Source of the DNA: Romanomermis culicivorax
Taxonomy: Eukaryota > Nematoda > Enoplea > Mermithida > Mermithidae
Reading direction: 5' to 3'
Length of the DNA: 64,000 bases
NCBI GenBank assembly: GCA_963922205.1
Contig: CAWUHX010000019.1
Location: 1,540,278 to 1,604,277 of the forward strand
A program made the position numbers and the translations under genes. The first letter of the stretch is position 1. Each line of letters begins with the position of its first letter. This document shows positions 1 to 10,971 of the stretch, one piece after another. A model generated the notes under the pieces. The model was not told the origin of the DNA and made no database searches. It saw only the letters and a list, made by a program, of their open reading frames with translations.

Positions 1-12
1 GTGGCATCGTGA
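1..12 (+). CDS. 3' end of an upstream Kunitz-WAP inhibitor gene (partial)
   Basis: The window opens with codons for Val-Ala-Ser followed by TGA, the same four-codon ending as copies A, B and C further right. The following ~250 bases align by eye with the 3' flank of copy B (Lys/Asn-rich AT stretch, then a segment shared with 18900-19110), so this is the last exon of a fourth paralogue whose body lies left of the window. Only the stop region is visible. Confidence 0.75.
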   Translation: MAS

Positions 13-267
13 TCACACTATTCAATTTGCCATCGGCAGAAACGATTTGTAATTTGAAATATAGTGTTAGAGCAACTTTTCCAATGAAGAAAGATTTCTG
101 ATGCAACAAAAAATGTTTATGAAAAAATATGGAAAAAAATGTACAAGTATAAAAGTTGTTCCAAATTATTCTGCAGCAATCAAGGGCTTTCTATCGTGAA
201 AACTTTTTATGTAGACTAGTCACTTCGCCCCATCGATTAGGAGTGATGGGGTTCCATCGAATCCAGT

Positions 268-487
268 ACTGTAAACTGTTTTATATAGCATGCTTGTAAA
301 TAAGAAAATGGTGCACATTGACTCTTTGGTCAACATCATTTACACAAAGTTTTACGACTGAAGATTGGTTGAAGTTAGTATTTTCACAAATTATCAATCT
401 TGTGTGATTACGATTTTGTAGAGAATCGTAAAAATATGCAATAGCACTTTTTTCCATTTTGTGATTTACAATTTTTAAGAAAAAGTG
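268..487 (-). mobile_element. MITE-1 family copy (degenerate)
   Basis: It shows the family's hallmark blocks: a degenerate CTGTTTTATATAGCATGCTTGTAAAT end, the reversed TTTACACAAAGTTTTACGACT block and an AGAATCGTAAAAATATG block. The ends are decayed. Confidence 0.5.
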
Positions 488-659
488 AAGTCTCCTTATT
501 TTTCGCACTAATTTTTACGTGTTGAAATTCAAATCGCTGCAGTTGTTGTTCAATAATCAACGGAAAACCAAAAATCAAAATCAGCTTTAAAATTAACCTA
601 GATATGGCGCTACAGTAATTACTTTCTAACAGCAACAAGTTTTACTAGCGCTTTTATGA

Positions 660-1600
660 TTTTTGTGTAGGTCTCATGGGACGGATTGTATTACGGGGCT
701 TATCCTAGTTTTTTTAATCTTCCTGAATGCAACTTTTACTCCATTTTTCAAAATATGATAGTGTCTGTTGTTTTTGACTATTAAAACGCGAGCCTATTGT
801 TAAAATTCTTCAATACAAATGAAAACTGAACATACTAAACAATGATCGTCTGGTTTCTGAGCTACAACCGTGAATTTTGATAATCAATAATAAAACTGTT
901 TCATGTTAAAATTTGCAGTTTTGTGGAATTTTCCATATTTCCGCGATTGTGTACTGCTGAACGATCCCAGATTAGTTTTGAAACAGTCCGCAAAAAAATT
1001 TTCGTAGTCTTATCGTTTTTTCGTTAGAAATGGGACTCTTCGGTAGTGTTTTCTCTCGAATCTGTTGACTTCTTTGGAATCTGTCGAAATCCATGAATAT
1101 TATGAAAACAGGCGACTTTGTACAGGAATGATATTCTGGCATATGCGACTAAAATCAGCTGTCGAACGCAAAGCACGCGAACTGCTAATCTGCTGTTCTT
1201 CCTGTGAGGTGACAGTATCAGTTTGTTGGCGGCATTTTATTGGAATTGTTTCACGCTGCACAAACTGTTTCCGATATGAGGGTTTCTCTCAGACTTTTTA
1301 TTCAAGTCCAAATTGTGCACCTTAAAAATTGGTCAGATAACGTCTTTTCTGTTTATCTGATCAGAATAATCAGTCTGATGCTATTTTCAAGATTTCAGCT
1401 CATAGAAATAAAACCTATTGAAAATTTCACAATACGATAATTGGTAATCGTTAATTGTTGTCTTGTAAGCTTTTCATATCATACCAGGCGGGAAGCATGT
1501 AAAATTCCATAGTTCTTTTACATCCATTCAGTCAAGTCATATGTCTGAACTGAAATGTGTAATTTGGGAGACAAAAATTGTCTGAATGTTTGTTGTGGCT
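660..1600. repeat. Segmental duplication block (partner 29220-30070)
   Basis: The stretch from about 660 to 1400 matches 29240-29900 in order: a GTGAATTTT block, an AGATTAGTTT block, a GAAATCCA(T/C)GAATA block, a GATAT(T/C)C(T/C)(G/A)G(C/A)CATA block, and a GGCGGC/GTTTAATTGAATTTGTTTCA-like block. Identity is moderate, with small indels. It is downstream flank of a Kunitz-WAP copy and marks how far the tandem unit extends. No convincing gene is seen; the small ORFs here are not conserved in the partner. Confidence 0.7.
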
Positions 1601-1810
1601 GATTGTAATAACTCATTTTCGCTGTCTGCTTTTTGGCCTGTACAACCCCAGTAATGTTACATATTTTTGATTTCCGTGAAATTTAAAAACTGTCAATCTA
1701 AAACAAATTCGCTTTTAATGGGGAACTTGTCGTGTGTCGGCGTTTCATTGAATGCGATTATTTGCATGTGTATCATTCTATTCAGCATAATCGCTCATTG
1801 GTCTTTCGAA

Positions 1811-2060
1811 CTATAGTCTGTTTTCTTCTGAAATGTTTCTAAATAATAAAAGTGGAAAGCAAGTACTATTCGCCATTTTTACGATTTTCGGCTGAACCAT
1901 GTGTTACATTGAACTGCTAATTTATGAGCATTCTCACCTAATCTTTTGCAATTTTTTATGAAAAATCTTACTGTGAAAACTTTGTGTAAACGATTTTGAC
2001 GATAGTACTGATTTTCATGATTTTTCAACTTGCAAGCATTTTATAAAAAACAGACAATAG
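1811..2060 (+). mobile_element. MITE-1 family copy
   Basis: Begins CTATAGTCTGTTTTCTTCTG and ends in the inverted counterpart with AAAAACAGACAATAG, 250 bp long. It carries the family's internal blocks GTGGAAAGCAAGTACTATT and TGTAAACGATTTTGACGA. No coding capacity. The TA at each border fits a Tc1/mariner-type target duplication. Confidence 0.85.
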
Positions 2061-3012
2061 AAATTCAGAACTCGATGGAATACGCTGGTCTACAACAGCA
2101 CGGACTTAACTGGCCGACCCTGGAGTAGTGGTCACCTGTAGTTGGCTAAGCGAGGGGCAATAACAGGAACAGCGTAAACGCCGGGCTGCTAGTATTATAC
2201 ATGCGCTACTTTCTGACGTCAAATAGTACTGATCTCAGCGAGCAGAGTTTCTCAACGACGCATTATTAAAAATAATATCATGTAATGTTATTTTAATTAA
2301 TAAAAAAACTCGTTCGAAAAAAAAACAAAATAAAAAAATGAAAATAAAATAAAAATACACAAGAAAAATGAAAATTCGTACGGACGGGAAAGGAAACAGA
2401 ATGCTCCGGAGATGACTTTCCAACATGAAACTTGAACGCCACTAATTAACGAACGCGCAGAAACAAAACAATGTAAGAATTATTTGCATAAGAAAATGAT
2501 TTCAATGGGGTCTGAAGATCATAAGTCACGGATTAAGGCAACGACAATACACAGGTAACAACCAAAGTAATTTTACAGGTGTAATTTTTCCCGTGTACTA
2601 TTAATTGTTTGACAAAAATAGAAACTTTGCATATATTCGATCTCAAAATTCATTGAAGCACATATTGCAATAAAAAGGCGTAAATTAGAGAACAGTAAAA
2701 AGTGAAATAATGCTCAGTTAGAAAATTTCTTGAAAATTCTTGAAATACGCAATTCTAAATTTTTTTTGGAAGCTTATATTTCTGTAGCAATGTAAGGTAC
2801 GTTTTCCATCTGGATTATTGTAAACTAAAAATAAGTCTGCATAAAATTGCAATCCTTTCTTATAATCTTCAATGTTCCGAGACATGAATATAAAAAAATA
2901 CAACTCTTGGAATTATTTTGAGGGCTCCTTTTTTTGTATGACCCATTAAAAAATTTGAGCTCCAAACGCTCTTCTACTTGATCAGATGAATTCATTTCAT
3001 TCACAAGCAAAA
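2061..3012. other. Intergenic, AT-rich, no gene seen
   Basis: Contains a purine-rich low-complexity run (about 2290-2400) like the inner arms of the fold-back elements described elsewhere in the window. I see no splice-supported coding sequence. Confidence 0.4.
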
Positions 3013-3014
3013 CT

Positions 3015-3200
3015 CCTATGGTCTGTCTTTTATAGCGTGCTTGTAAATTTAAAAGTGACAAAAGAAGTAATGTCCTCAAAATCGTATACACAAAACTTTT
3101 CGATGAAACAATCAGTAATGGTTGGTCAGGCAGGTTCCAAGAGACAAGTAGTTCAACAGGATATCGTAAAGATATAGAATAGAAATTTTGGAGAATTTTG
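3015..3200 (+). mobile_element. MITE-1 family fragment
   Basis: Starts CTATGGTCTGTCTTTTATAG followed by a GTGCTTGTAAAT block, then loses similarity. A truncated copy. Confidence 0.45.
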
Positions 3201-3656
3201 GACAAAAAATTGGCATGTTTTTTCGTTGACGAATTGCTATTCGTATGATGTACAACCTCGCAGAGCTATACAGTAAAAACATGATATACGGTCAAGAATG
3301 GTCATTGTGAATTTTCAAAACCTTACAGAGCCGTAGAAAAATGCAAACAGCGTTCTTTTGGCTGCATTAAGTTTACAAAAAGCGTGATCTGTATTGGAAA
3401 ACCCTATGATCACAGTTTTCGAATCCTTGTTTGCCTTGCGATTATGTACTTATTTTTTCTTGATGATGCAGCGTTATACTAGAGGTAGAAGCGTCTACTG
3501 TAGAAATATTTATGGATGCTCCGCAAAATTATCAAACACTTTTTTGACACAATTTCATCATTTTCATCGATAAAAATTAACTTTATTATATCGTCCAAAG
3601 CCTACAATACACGCAAGGTCGATCAACATACGTGTAAAATGTTGAGCTGATTTTAT

Positions 3657-3960
3657 GCCGACTGTACTAATAAGTTGACTATCCCAGTAGGTCGACTGTT
3701 CCAGAGCGCGGATTGCACTACATTTTAGCATATCTTCTTCACATAAGCCTAGGCCTTAGAATAACAATGCCCAAGCCTAAGTCCAGGCCTAAGCGTAAGC
3801 CTAAGCCTAAACCTAAGTCTAAGTCTAAGGCCTGAAAGCAATCTGATATTGCAAATTGGAATCGTTGAACTGCCCTGGTCCGGTTTTAATTAATTTTATC
3901 AGTACAGTCGACATCGTGGGACAGTCGACCTACTGGCATGGTCGACTTATTGGGACGGTC
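3657..3960. mobile_element. Palindromic element with GTCGAC-rich inverted ends
   Basis: Left arm about 3657-3702 and right arm about 3912-3958 are inverted copies of each other (shared core CCCAGTAGGTCGACTGT and its complement). Further GGTCGACTTA/GGTCGACCCACTGGG units continue to about 4010. The loop contains the TTAGGC-like repeat. A non-coding MITE-like or fold-back structure. Confidence 0.6.
3743..3832 (-). repeat. Degenerate TTAGGC interstitial telomere-like repeat
   Basis: The + strand reads as imperfect runs of (A)AGCCTA / GCCTAA, with variants CGTAAG, ACCTAAG and GTCTAAG. The complement is TTAGGC, the nematode telomere unit. Roughly a dozen units, degraded, flanked by the inverted GTCGAC arms. 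Confidence 0.65.
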
Positions 3961-4019
3961 ACTTTCTGGTATGGTCGACTTACTTGGATGGTCGACCCAC
4001 TGGGATGAGGGATGATACC

Positions 4020-7000
4020 GTTGAGTGTGTATTACTGGACGAAAATTTATGCAGTCATCCTATGCAGAATGATAGATATGTTTTAGGAAGGGAAGTACAC
4101 CAAAAATGACAAAAATAATATTTATTGAATTTTTATTACCAGGGTTCATGCGCGTCCTTAAAATCCTTGAAATTCTTGAATTGTTCTTGAATTCTGAAGA
4201 AAGGGGAAATTTGAGTTTTCATAACGTTCAAGGCTTAAAGGTTATTTTGAAGTAAATTTTACAAAAATTTGAAGTGAAAATCTCAAAACTTTTCAGCCAA
4301 AACCTTGTTTCCTACTTAAATTCTTAAATGTGATTTTTTCATTCTGCTTTCACTTCTTATTTTGTACAATATTGAGTGAGAATGTTATCTTTCGGGTATG
4401 AAATGATCATTTTTGAACAGACATGATCGATTTTAGATCGTAAATACTTTTTTTAAAATTATTTTGCCGATTTTCGTGGCAAAAATTTAGGACTTTATTT
4501 TCTTCAATGAATGTAATCTGTCACTAGAGGTCACTCGAGCCAGTTTAATCATCGTAAAATGGTTCTGTATGGTATCCGACTTTATCTGTTGGGGTAATAT
4601 CCACCTGGAATCAGAACTTTGGCATCTTAGCTCAAAATTTTAGAGAATTTTCCTCGCAAGAAACTTTTCGACTGCAGGATTCAAGTTCTGAATTTTATCT
4701 GATTAATTTGGGCCTGGACTCGGATTTCACATCATGAGTTGTGGGATCCTTGACTTGGTCTTTTTCTTTACATCGTTCAGATGATGTCAATAGTATATTC
4801 ATTTTCAAGTGAGTCATGGAAAGCAAAATAATCCATAAAAAACTCAACTGACCAGCATCAAATGATCTCCGCCATTCCATGCCCCTTGCACTACGACGAT
4901 TAGACCAAAATCTTCTTTTCTCAATTTATTCGTCTAACTGTTAAAGTCAGCTAGGGAAAAAAGTGTTCCTAATACGCTGGTTGTGTATTATTTGCATGAA
5001 CATTTTTCTGGGCGCCTAGGCTCATTTGGAAAACATAGACTGTAGAATAATAATCATTGAATTCCCTACATCTTTGATCAATAGGTGGTGGGAATGCTCA
5101 ATGGTCATTGGAGTGACCAATCATTTGGATAATTTTCTTGACATAGTCGCCTATAGATTACTTCTGGTTGGATTTTCCACCTTTTAGTTGGTTCTTGGAC
5201 TTCAATCACACCCGGAACTCAAAAATTTGAGGACACGATATCCAACCACGGAGGTCTTTAAGTGTAAATTCTCGTCCGAAAAAATTCTGGAGTTGGGAGA
5301 TCCGATACATACTATGTGGGACATGTTACGAGCTGCCTTGGGATTACTTCTAACAATAAAAATGGTCATAACGAAACATTGCGATGTTCAACCGATTCAA
5401 ATTTCCTATCGATGAATGATATTTATTGTCAGAATACGTTGAAATCCGCCGTGCCAGAAAGAAAACCCGATGCGAAAAACATCAATGGTCATGGGGAAGA
5501 TCAAATTGAAAAAGTCACATAAATGATAAAGCTGATTTTTTACATATATTTCCCTGAATCAAATAACAACATCGATAAAAAACTACTGCGTGCGATTTTC
5601 ACATCACCTTCAATGCCATTTGATCATTTGTGAGACAAAAACTAACATTCAATTATGTGTGAAGTACGAAGGTACATCTTTAAATATCAGTGCAAATGAA
5701 CATAATTCATTAGTTTATCATTTTACTACAAATCTGAATCATTTTACTGTAATACCGAATTTATCGCATTCAATGACGAGTGTCAGAAAATCGATCTTCG
5801 TGATTTTTGTTGTCAATGACGATATTGCGAAAGGTAAAACGGTTCAAATATTTTGTGATGCGAACTGATATGTTCTGGAGGCAAAGTTCTATCAGTTGTT
5901 GGGCAACAAGCTTTCCCAAGTTCTAACACTCGAAAGCAACTTGTCCAAGAATATATCATGGGGGAAAAGCGCATCATTAGTCGGACAGAGCATTGGATGC
6001 CCAACAGCTGTGGTAAAAATATTGCATTGAAAATGCTAGAATTTCATTCTAAACACTGCCCGACTCAATTATTCCGTCATCCTATGGAAAAAGGTGCTAT
6101 TTTCTCACTGTTCTACTTATCGTCTCAGTCCCCCTTTTTTGCACATTTTTTGTAACCCAGATTACCATACAAATAACTGGATAAAAGGCGTTTGTAGTTA
6201 CAGAAAAAGGCATTTTCTGCAGTCGACTGGCGTTTGTACTTGAGGCGGTGACATACGTGGAATACAAAAAAATGAAATCTATATACTCTAAAAAGCTGCT
6301 TCGATATCAATTTGAAAATCTTACGTTGTATAGGATATTGCTACAGTGAACCAAAGTAAATGTTTATAGATAATTCTACTTGTGCTGTGCACATTGAAAC
6401 GTTAATGAATGAGCTTAGTATAGGAATTCTTATGATCATGAGTAAACAATCAGAACTGACAAATTTTTGTCATTATACTCCATCCATTTTGATATAATTG
6501 ATGCGGTGATTCCATAAAAGCAATTAAAGACACCATTTCTGAGAGATACTACCTTCTGTTCCATTAACCTATGGTAAGTTGAAAGTTAATTGTTTTACAC
6601 GATAAGTATCGTGGCAAGATTCACTTCGCATAGAAGTCAAAATTCGCGTAGCTACAGTACTCTAAAGTCTAGAATTTCACATTTTTTGACATTTTTCAGT
6701 CCGTATACGTGTTTCGAAATATCACAGCTCAAAAAAGGCGTTACTCTGTAGCCAAATATTCATTACATGCAGAAGACAATGGTCTATATTCAGACATGAT
6801 AAAGAATTTTCAATCCCTTACTTTACTCTTTTTATGCTGTTTTAAAGTGTCAAAAAGTAAGTCGAAATAAAACGAAAAAGTCATTTGGAGCCTTGCTTGG
6901 ACACCTTCATATAGGATGCCGCAGATTTTTCTTCATTTCTGTAGCTACTAATGTCCAACACATTGTGATAAAATTTCGATCAGGTTAATGTATTGTTTTG

Positions 7001-7420
7001 GGAGCTACAGGTGTCTGCACATTCTGAAAGATGGTACAAAAATTCTGATTAATTCCACTAAACATGCGATCAACGAAATGCAGAAAAAACTGAGAACGCT
7101 TAGATTAAACGAATACAAAGAAAAGATGTGAGTCGAATCAGTGTTAAAATTTCATCGATCTATCTACAGTGGTTGGGCAACAGGATACCCCAGAAGAGAC
7201 GCAACAAAAATTCCTCACTTCAAGAATTTGATTGATAGATCGAAGCTGCGAGTTTAATGTAACAAAATAAAATGTTGGCTGTCAGGATCTAGCCTATCTT
7301 ATAATCTACGAGGAAGTGCTCTATAGTTGGAGGCAGTTTCATACTACGTGATGTCAGCCGTACAAAAAGAGACCAAGTGATAGTAGATTGCAGTGCCTTT
7401 CGAATGCAGCAAAGGGCATC
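4020..7420. other. No firm gene; several uncertain exon-like ORFs
   Basis: AT-rich intergenic DNA. Around 5188-5522 and 5600-5870 there are short open stretches on the + strand with possible AG and GT borders and a few cysteines. The phases do not chain into one product, and I could not align them convincingly to any other gene in the window. They could be decayed exons of a secreted-protein gene. Nothing else coding is visible. Confidence 0.25.
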
Positions 7421-7425
7421 TGAAT

Positions 7426-7692
7426 AAAGGCCCTGTCATACTTCACCGCGCGGCGCCGCGCGGTGGCTTGTCATACTTCGCAGCGCGGCGCCATACGGCG
7501 CCGCTTTTTTACTTTTGGATTTTGCTCTTCTCAAAAAATGTGTATTGGTTTAGTTGAAACCTGATGGGGCGCCGCGCGGCGCCGCGAAAATTACAAAAAC
7601 CTATTCATACTTCAAAGGCGGTACCGCGCGGCGCCGCTTTTTAGTATGAATTGAACAACCGCCGCCGCGCGGTGAAGTATGACAGGGCCTTT
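7426..7692 (+). mobile_element. GC-rich palindromic MITE (copy 1)
   Basis: Termini AAAGGCCCTGTCATACTTCA and its complement form perfect inverted ends. The interior is strikingly GC-rich, with repeated GCGCGGCGCCGCGCGG palindromes in an AT-rich genome, plus a unique AT-rich centre. 267 bp, non-coding. A second copy in the opposite internal orientation is at 34187-34476. Confidence 0.9.
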
Positions 7693-7964
7693 ACTCTTGT
7701 CGTTTTCCTGTTAATGAATTTTAAATAACCACTCGATTTCTGGAATTTATTGAAAATTTTCGAAATTTCCAATTTTTAATTTGAGGCACCTCGTTCAGCA
7801 ACCATCAAACCTAGATCAATGGAAATCTATCACGACATCGAGCCATATTTTTTCTTCTTACGTATCAGGCAAAGAAGCATCCCGTATTTCCAGAACTTAT
7901 TGGTTGAGAATTTATCCAGGTTCGAAGAATAATTGAATGACAGTTCAATGTATGCAAATTTCTA

Positions 7965-8510
7965 CAGCTCTCAAAACGGTGGTCGATAAAACGATATTAC
8001 TTTCACTGCTACTGTAGAAATGTATGAACTAAAGTATAAAAACAATAATTCCTCGGCATCATCGGTAAAGATGCTCGGGAGTACCCCAAAACAGGATTTT
8101 CCACTTTTTGCTTTTCATTTTCGACAATTTAACCTTATTTGCGTAGTGCAAAATGTCCATTTGTGTAACAACTAGTACATCAAACTATAGTACGTTATTA
8201 ATTTGATAATTCTATAGTACACATAACAAATGTATCACAAGGGATAGACAAGGGCCACCTGGAAAATGCAGTGATTTCTGAGCAATTTCCATAAGTATGC
8301 CTTCTTCAGAGCTGTTCAGCTCTCAAAACGGTACAAAGATGTTGATGAAAATTCTACCAATACAGTAAAAATGCATGAGCTATAAAATATGAAGATAAAA
8401 TTCCTCGGCATCCAATAAGAACGTGCATGGGAGTGCACATAAACAAATTTTTTTCAATTTTGACCGCTCATTTTTGACTCTTTAAACTGTCTGAAAGAGT
8501 GTACTATGCT
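7965..8510. repeat. Diverged tandem duplication (~360-bp unit)
   Basis: The blocks CAGCTCTCAAAACGGT, AATTCCTCGGCATC and GGGAGTGCAC/GGGAGTACCC appear in the same order in 7965-8160 and 8318-8500. This indicates a direct duplication, now diverged. No coding sequence. Confidence 0.6.
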
Positions 8511-8980
8511 ATTATTCTCTGTAAACATTACATTAAAAGATATCTTATTCTCTCTTTGTAAAATTAATATTCATTTATCGAATGGGATTAATCCGATCCT
8601 GAAACATCGGCTGGTTAAAAAGACCACTGAAAATGCCAATTTCAAGCTAAACTAACGATACCACGAAACTCAGCGCACGAAACCACCTAAAATATCTCAT
8701 TTTGAGATATGATTAATTTTCAACTTATCACAGTGAAAGTAAAACTTCTCAGAAATCGTGCCTTAAATACGGACTCAGCCCTGTTCAAATCGACAATGGA
8801 TAAGCATGATATTTTTTCAATGATTTGGCTTTCTCAATTCTTATGAGAAAATTCATCGTTTTTCTGCACTATAAAGTTTTCCACTAAGTAAAAATGGAGT
8901 GTCAAATTAAATCTAATTTTTTGGTTTTCGCTGCGTGTATCACTAGATTGAATGGGATATATTTATCTTTTGTTCTTTAG

Positions 8981-9141
8981 ATGATTTGTTCTACAATTCG
9001 ACGAAGTCTGTAATGAAAAAGAGAAATACTCCTCCCAAGTATTGCCGCTCATTTCAGTGTCGCGTGGAAAGCAATTGTCGCTGGAATGAATATTGTCAGG
9101 ACATCAAATTGTGTTGCTATATAATGCGGCGACTAGAGTAG
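8981..9141 (+). pseudogene. Orphan WAP-like cysteine-rich exon
   Basis: After a good acceptor (TTGTTCTTTAG, ending 8980) an open frame runs 53 codons to TAG at 9139. It encodes a cysteine-rich segment with six cysteines, including a C-x5-C-x5-CC arrangement typical of the WAP four-disulfide core. An ATG with a hydrophobic stretch lies at 8894, but no GT donor there gives the phase required by this acceptor. The gene is therefore either decayed or uses a first exon further away. It sits left of the Kunitz-WAP array and may be a broken relative. Confidence 0.4.
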
Positions 9142-9409
9142 AAAATCGTGATGATGAAAAATAATTTTTTTCGCTGTTTATGGCTAATTAATCAACTGCA
9201 ATTTAATAATTTCTTTAAAAAACGGATGCACGCACAAATCATAAAAATTTTTTGATGAGAGAGAATGAAAATCCAATATAACAAAAAAGAATTTTTCAAA
9301 CTTTAATACAAGTTCTTAAAAATCTAGTCAACTCCTTTTTCTAGCTTGGCAAGCAAGTAGATTCTTTTTTTTCTGTCCCTTCGGGACATTTTCTAATAAA
9401 CTTGTCCAC

Positions 9410-10360
9410 TTTTTTTTAATGGGCCTCGACCATACAGGAAAACCTTCATAGAAGCACATTTAAGTTTTAAATTTGCCCATTTCCAGTAAACAGCGTGTAA
9501 AGGGACCATATTCATTGAATTCCCCATGCTCAAAAACCCTTCAACCCTAAAAATCATTGAAATACCTATGTTTACACACAGAACAATTTTTTGTGTAAAA
9601 TGACTGCGTCCACTGAATTCCACGTGGTCAGAAACCTCTACCCCAACAATCGCGGAAAATACGTTTGTTTACACTCGGGATAATTTTTTGTGTGACTTGA
9701 CTGCATCCAACGAATTCTCCGTAGCAAAAAACCCTTCCGCCCAATAAAATCCCAGGAATACATTTGTTTACACTTAGGATAACGTCTTGTGTAAAGTGAT
9801 CGCGTCCATTAAATTTTCTGTGGTCGAAAACCCCTTTCATCAAAAAATCGCGGGATTTCGTTTGTTTACACCCGGGATTGTTTTTTTTTCTGTAAAGTGA
9901 CCGCATCAATTGAATAACCCCCGGTCGAAAATCTCTTCCACAAAAAATTACGAAAATGCGCTTGTTTACACCTGGGATATTTTTATTGTTAAGTGGCCGC
10001 ATCTATTGAATGCCCCGTGGTCGAAAACCCCTTCCATCAAAAAATCACGAAAATGAGCATGTTCAAACCAGGAATAATTTTTTGTGTAAAGTGACCGCAT
10101 GCATTGAATTCCCCGCAGCCGAAAACCCTTCCCCCAAAAAATCACAGAAATACCTTCGTTTTACACGCAGGATAATTTGTTGTATAAAGTGTGATCGCGT
10201 CCATTGAATTCTCTGCGGTTTAACCACCCCCCCACCCCAACCAAAAATCACGAAAATACGCTTGTTTACACTCAGGATAATTTTTTTGTGTTAAGTGACC
10301 GTGTCCATTGAATTTCCAATGGTCGACCCTCGCACCCCGAAAATCCCAGTAACGCTACTG
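9410..10360. repeat. Tandem satellite-like array, ~100-bp unit, about 9 copies
   Basis: The blocks ATTGAATTCCCC, GGTCGAAAACCCCTTCC, AAAAATCACGAAAATACG, TTGTTTACAC and GGATAATTTTTTGTGTAAAG recur in fixed order, with CATTGAATT-type positions at about 9514, 9610, 9711, 9807, 9908, 10000, 10102, 10204 and 10306. The period is about 99-102 bp and units are 70-85% alike by eye. The ORFs running through it are repeat artefacts. It lies just upstream of copy A. Confidence 0.9.
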
Positions 10361-10839
10361 GTTCAATTGAAACCGCAAGTGCATTATGCTGCAAAAATTT
10401 TCTTTTTGAAGCCTTGAAAGTATTGTTTAAAAAAATTGCCCAATTTCGCGGTTCCCGGGACTTTGGACCACGGTATAATTGGATTGAGGCTATATTTTAG
10501 AAACATGAAAATGCGCTTTTGAGATTGCACCCCCAAGATGCTTAGGTCGAAGTATGGAGCTTGGATATGGCACACCCATTGTGGGGCATGGTGGAACTGG
10601 GGGCCTTTCAAAATTGCCTTATTTGCAAGTTTTTTGGGGGCCCAACCGAGCACCGATTGCAGACAGAGGCAAAGTGACAACAGGCACCAAATAGCTTGCC
10701 CCTATGCCCGATATTATGAAAAAAACCCAAGGTTCTAGCTCTTCATATTCACTTTCAACTTTGATTTTCCACTAAGCATTTCAAGAGATGTTTATAACAT
10801 GACAAACTGAAATGGGTGCAATGTTCAACTCTACCTGAA

Positions 10840-10971
10840 AAAATGCACTTTCCAGACGAGAATCACGAGTTTTGAAGATTACGGGAAAGGATAAATTTGC
10901 CTGTCAAGCGGTTTTTATCTATTCCCACAAAATCTGTTTTTCTGCTACGTAATTTCATTTTGTCACTAAAA
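10840..10971 (+). promoter_or_regulatory. Conserved 5' flank of the Kunitz-WAP genes
   Basis: The 130 bases before the ATG of copy A share blocks with the same position in copy B (15290-15377) and copy C (22615-22728): AAATTTGCCTGYCAAGC, a TTTTATYTMTTYCCAYAAAAT block, and TTTCTGCTA/TTTTGCTA. It probably holds the promoter and 5' UTR. No clear TATA box can be assigned. Confidence 0.45.

Noticed and set aside
4695-6310. A further member of the P1-P3 family around 5.2-6.1 kb
   Set aside because: Some cysteine and aromatic patterns look similar, but intron phases and exon-4 motifs do not match.
9393-10251. Several overlapping frames on both strands
   Set aside because: They are products of the ~100-bp tandem repeat, whose period keeps frames open by chance.
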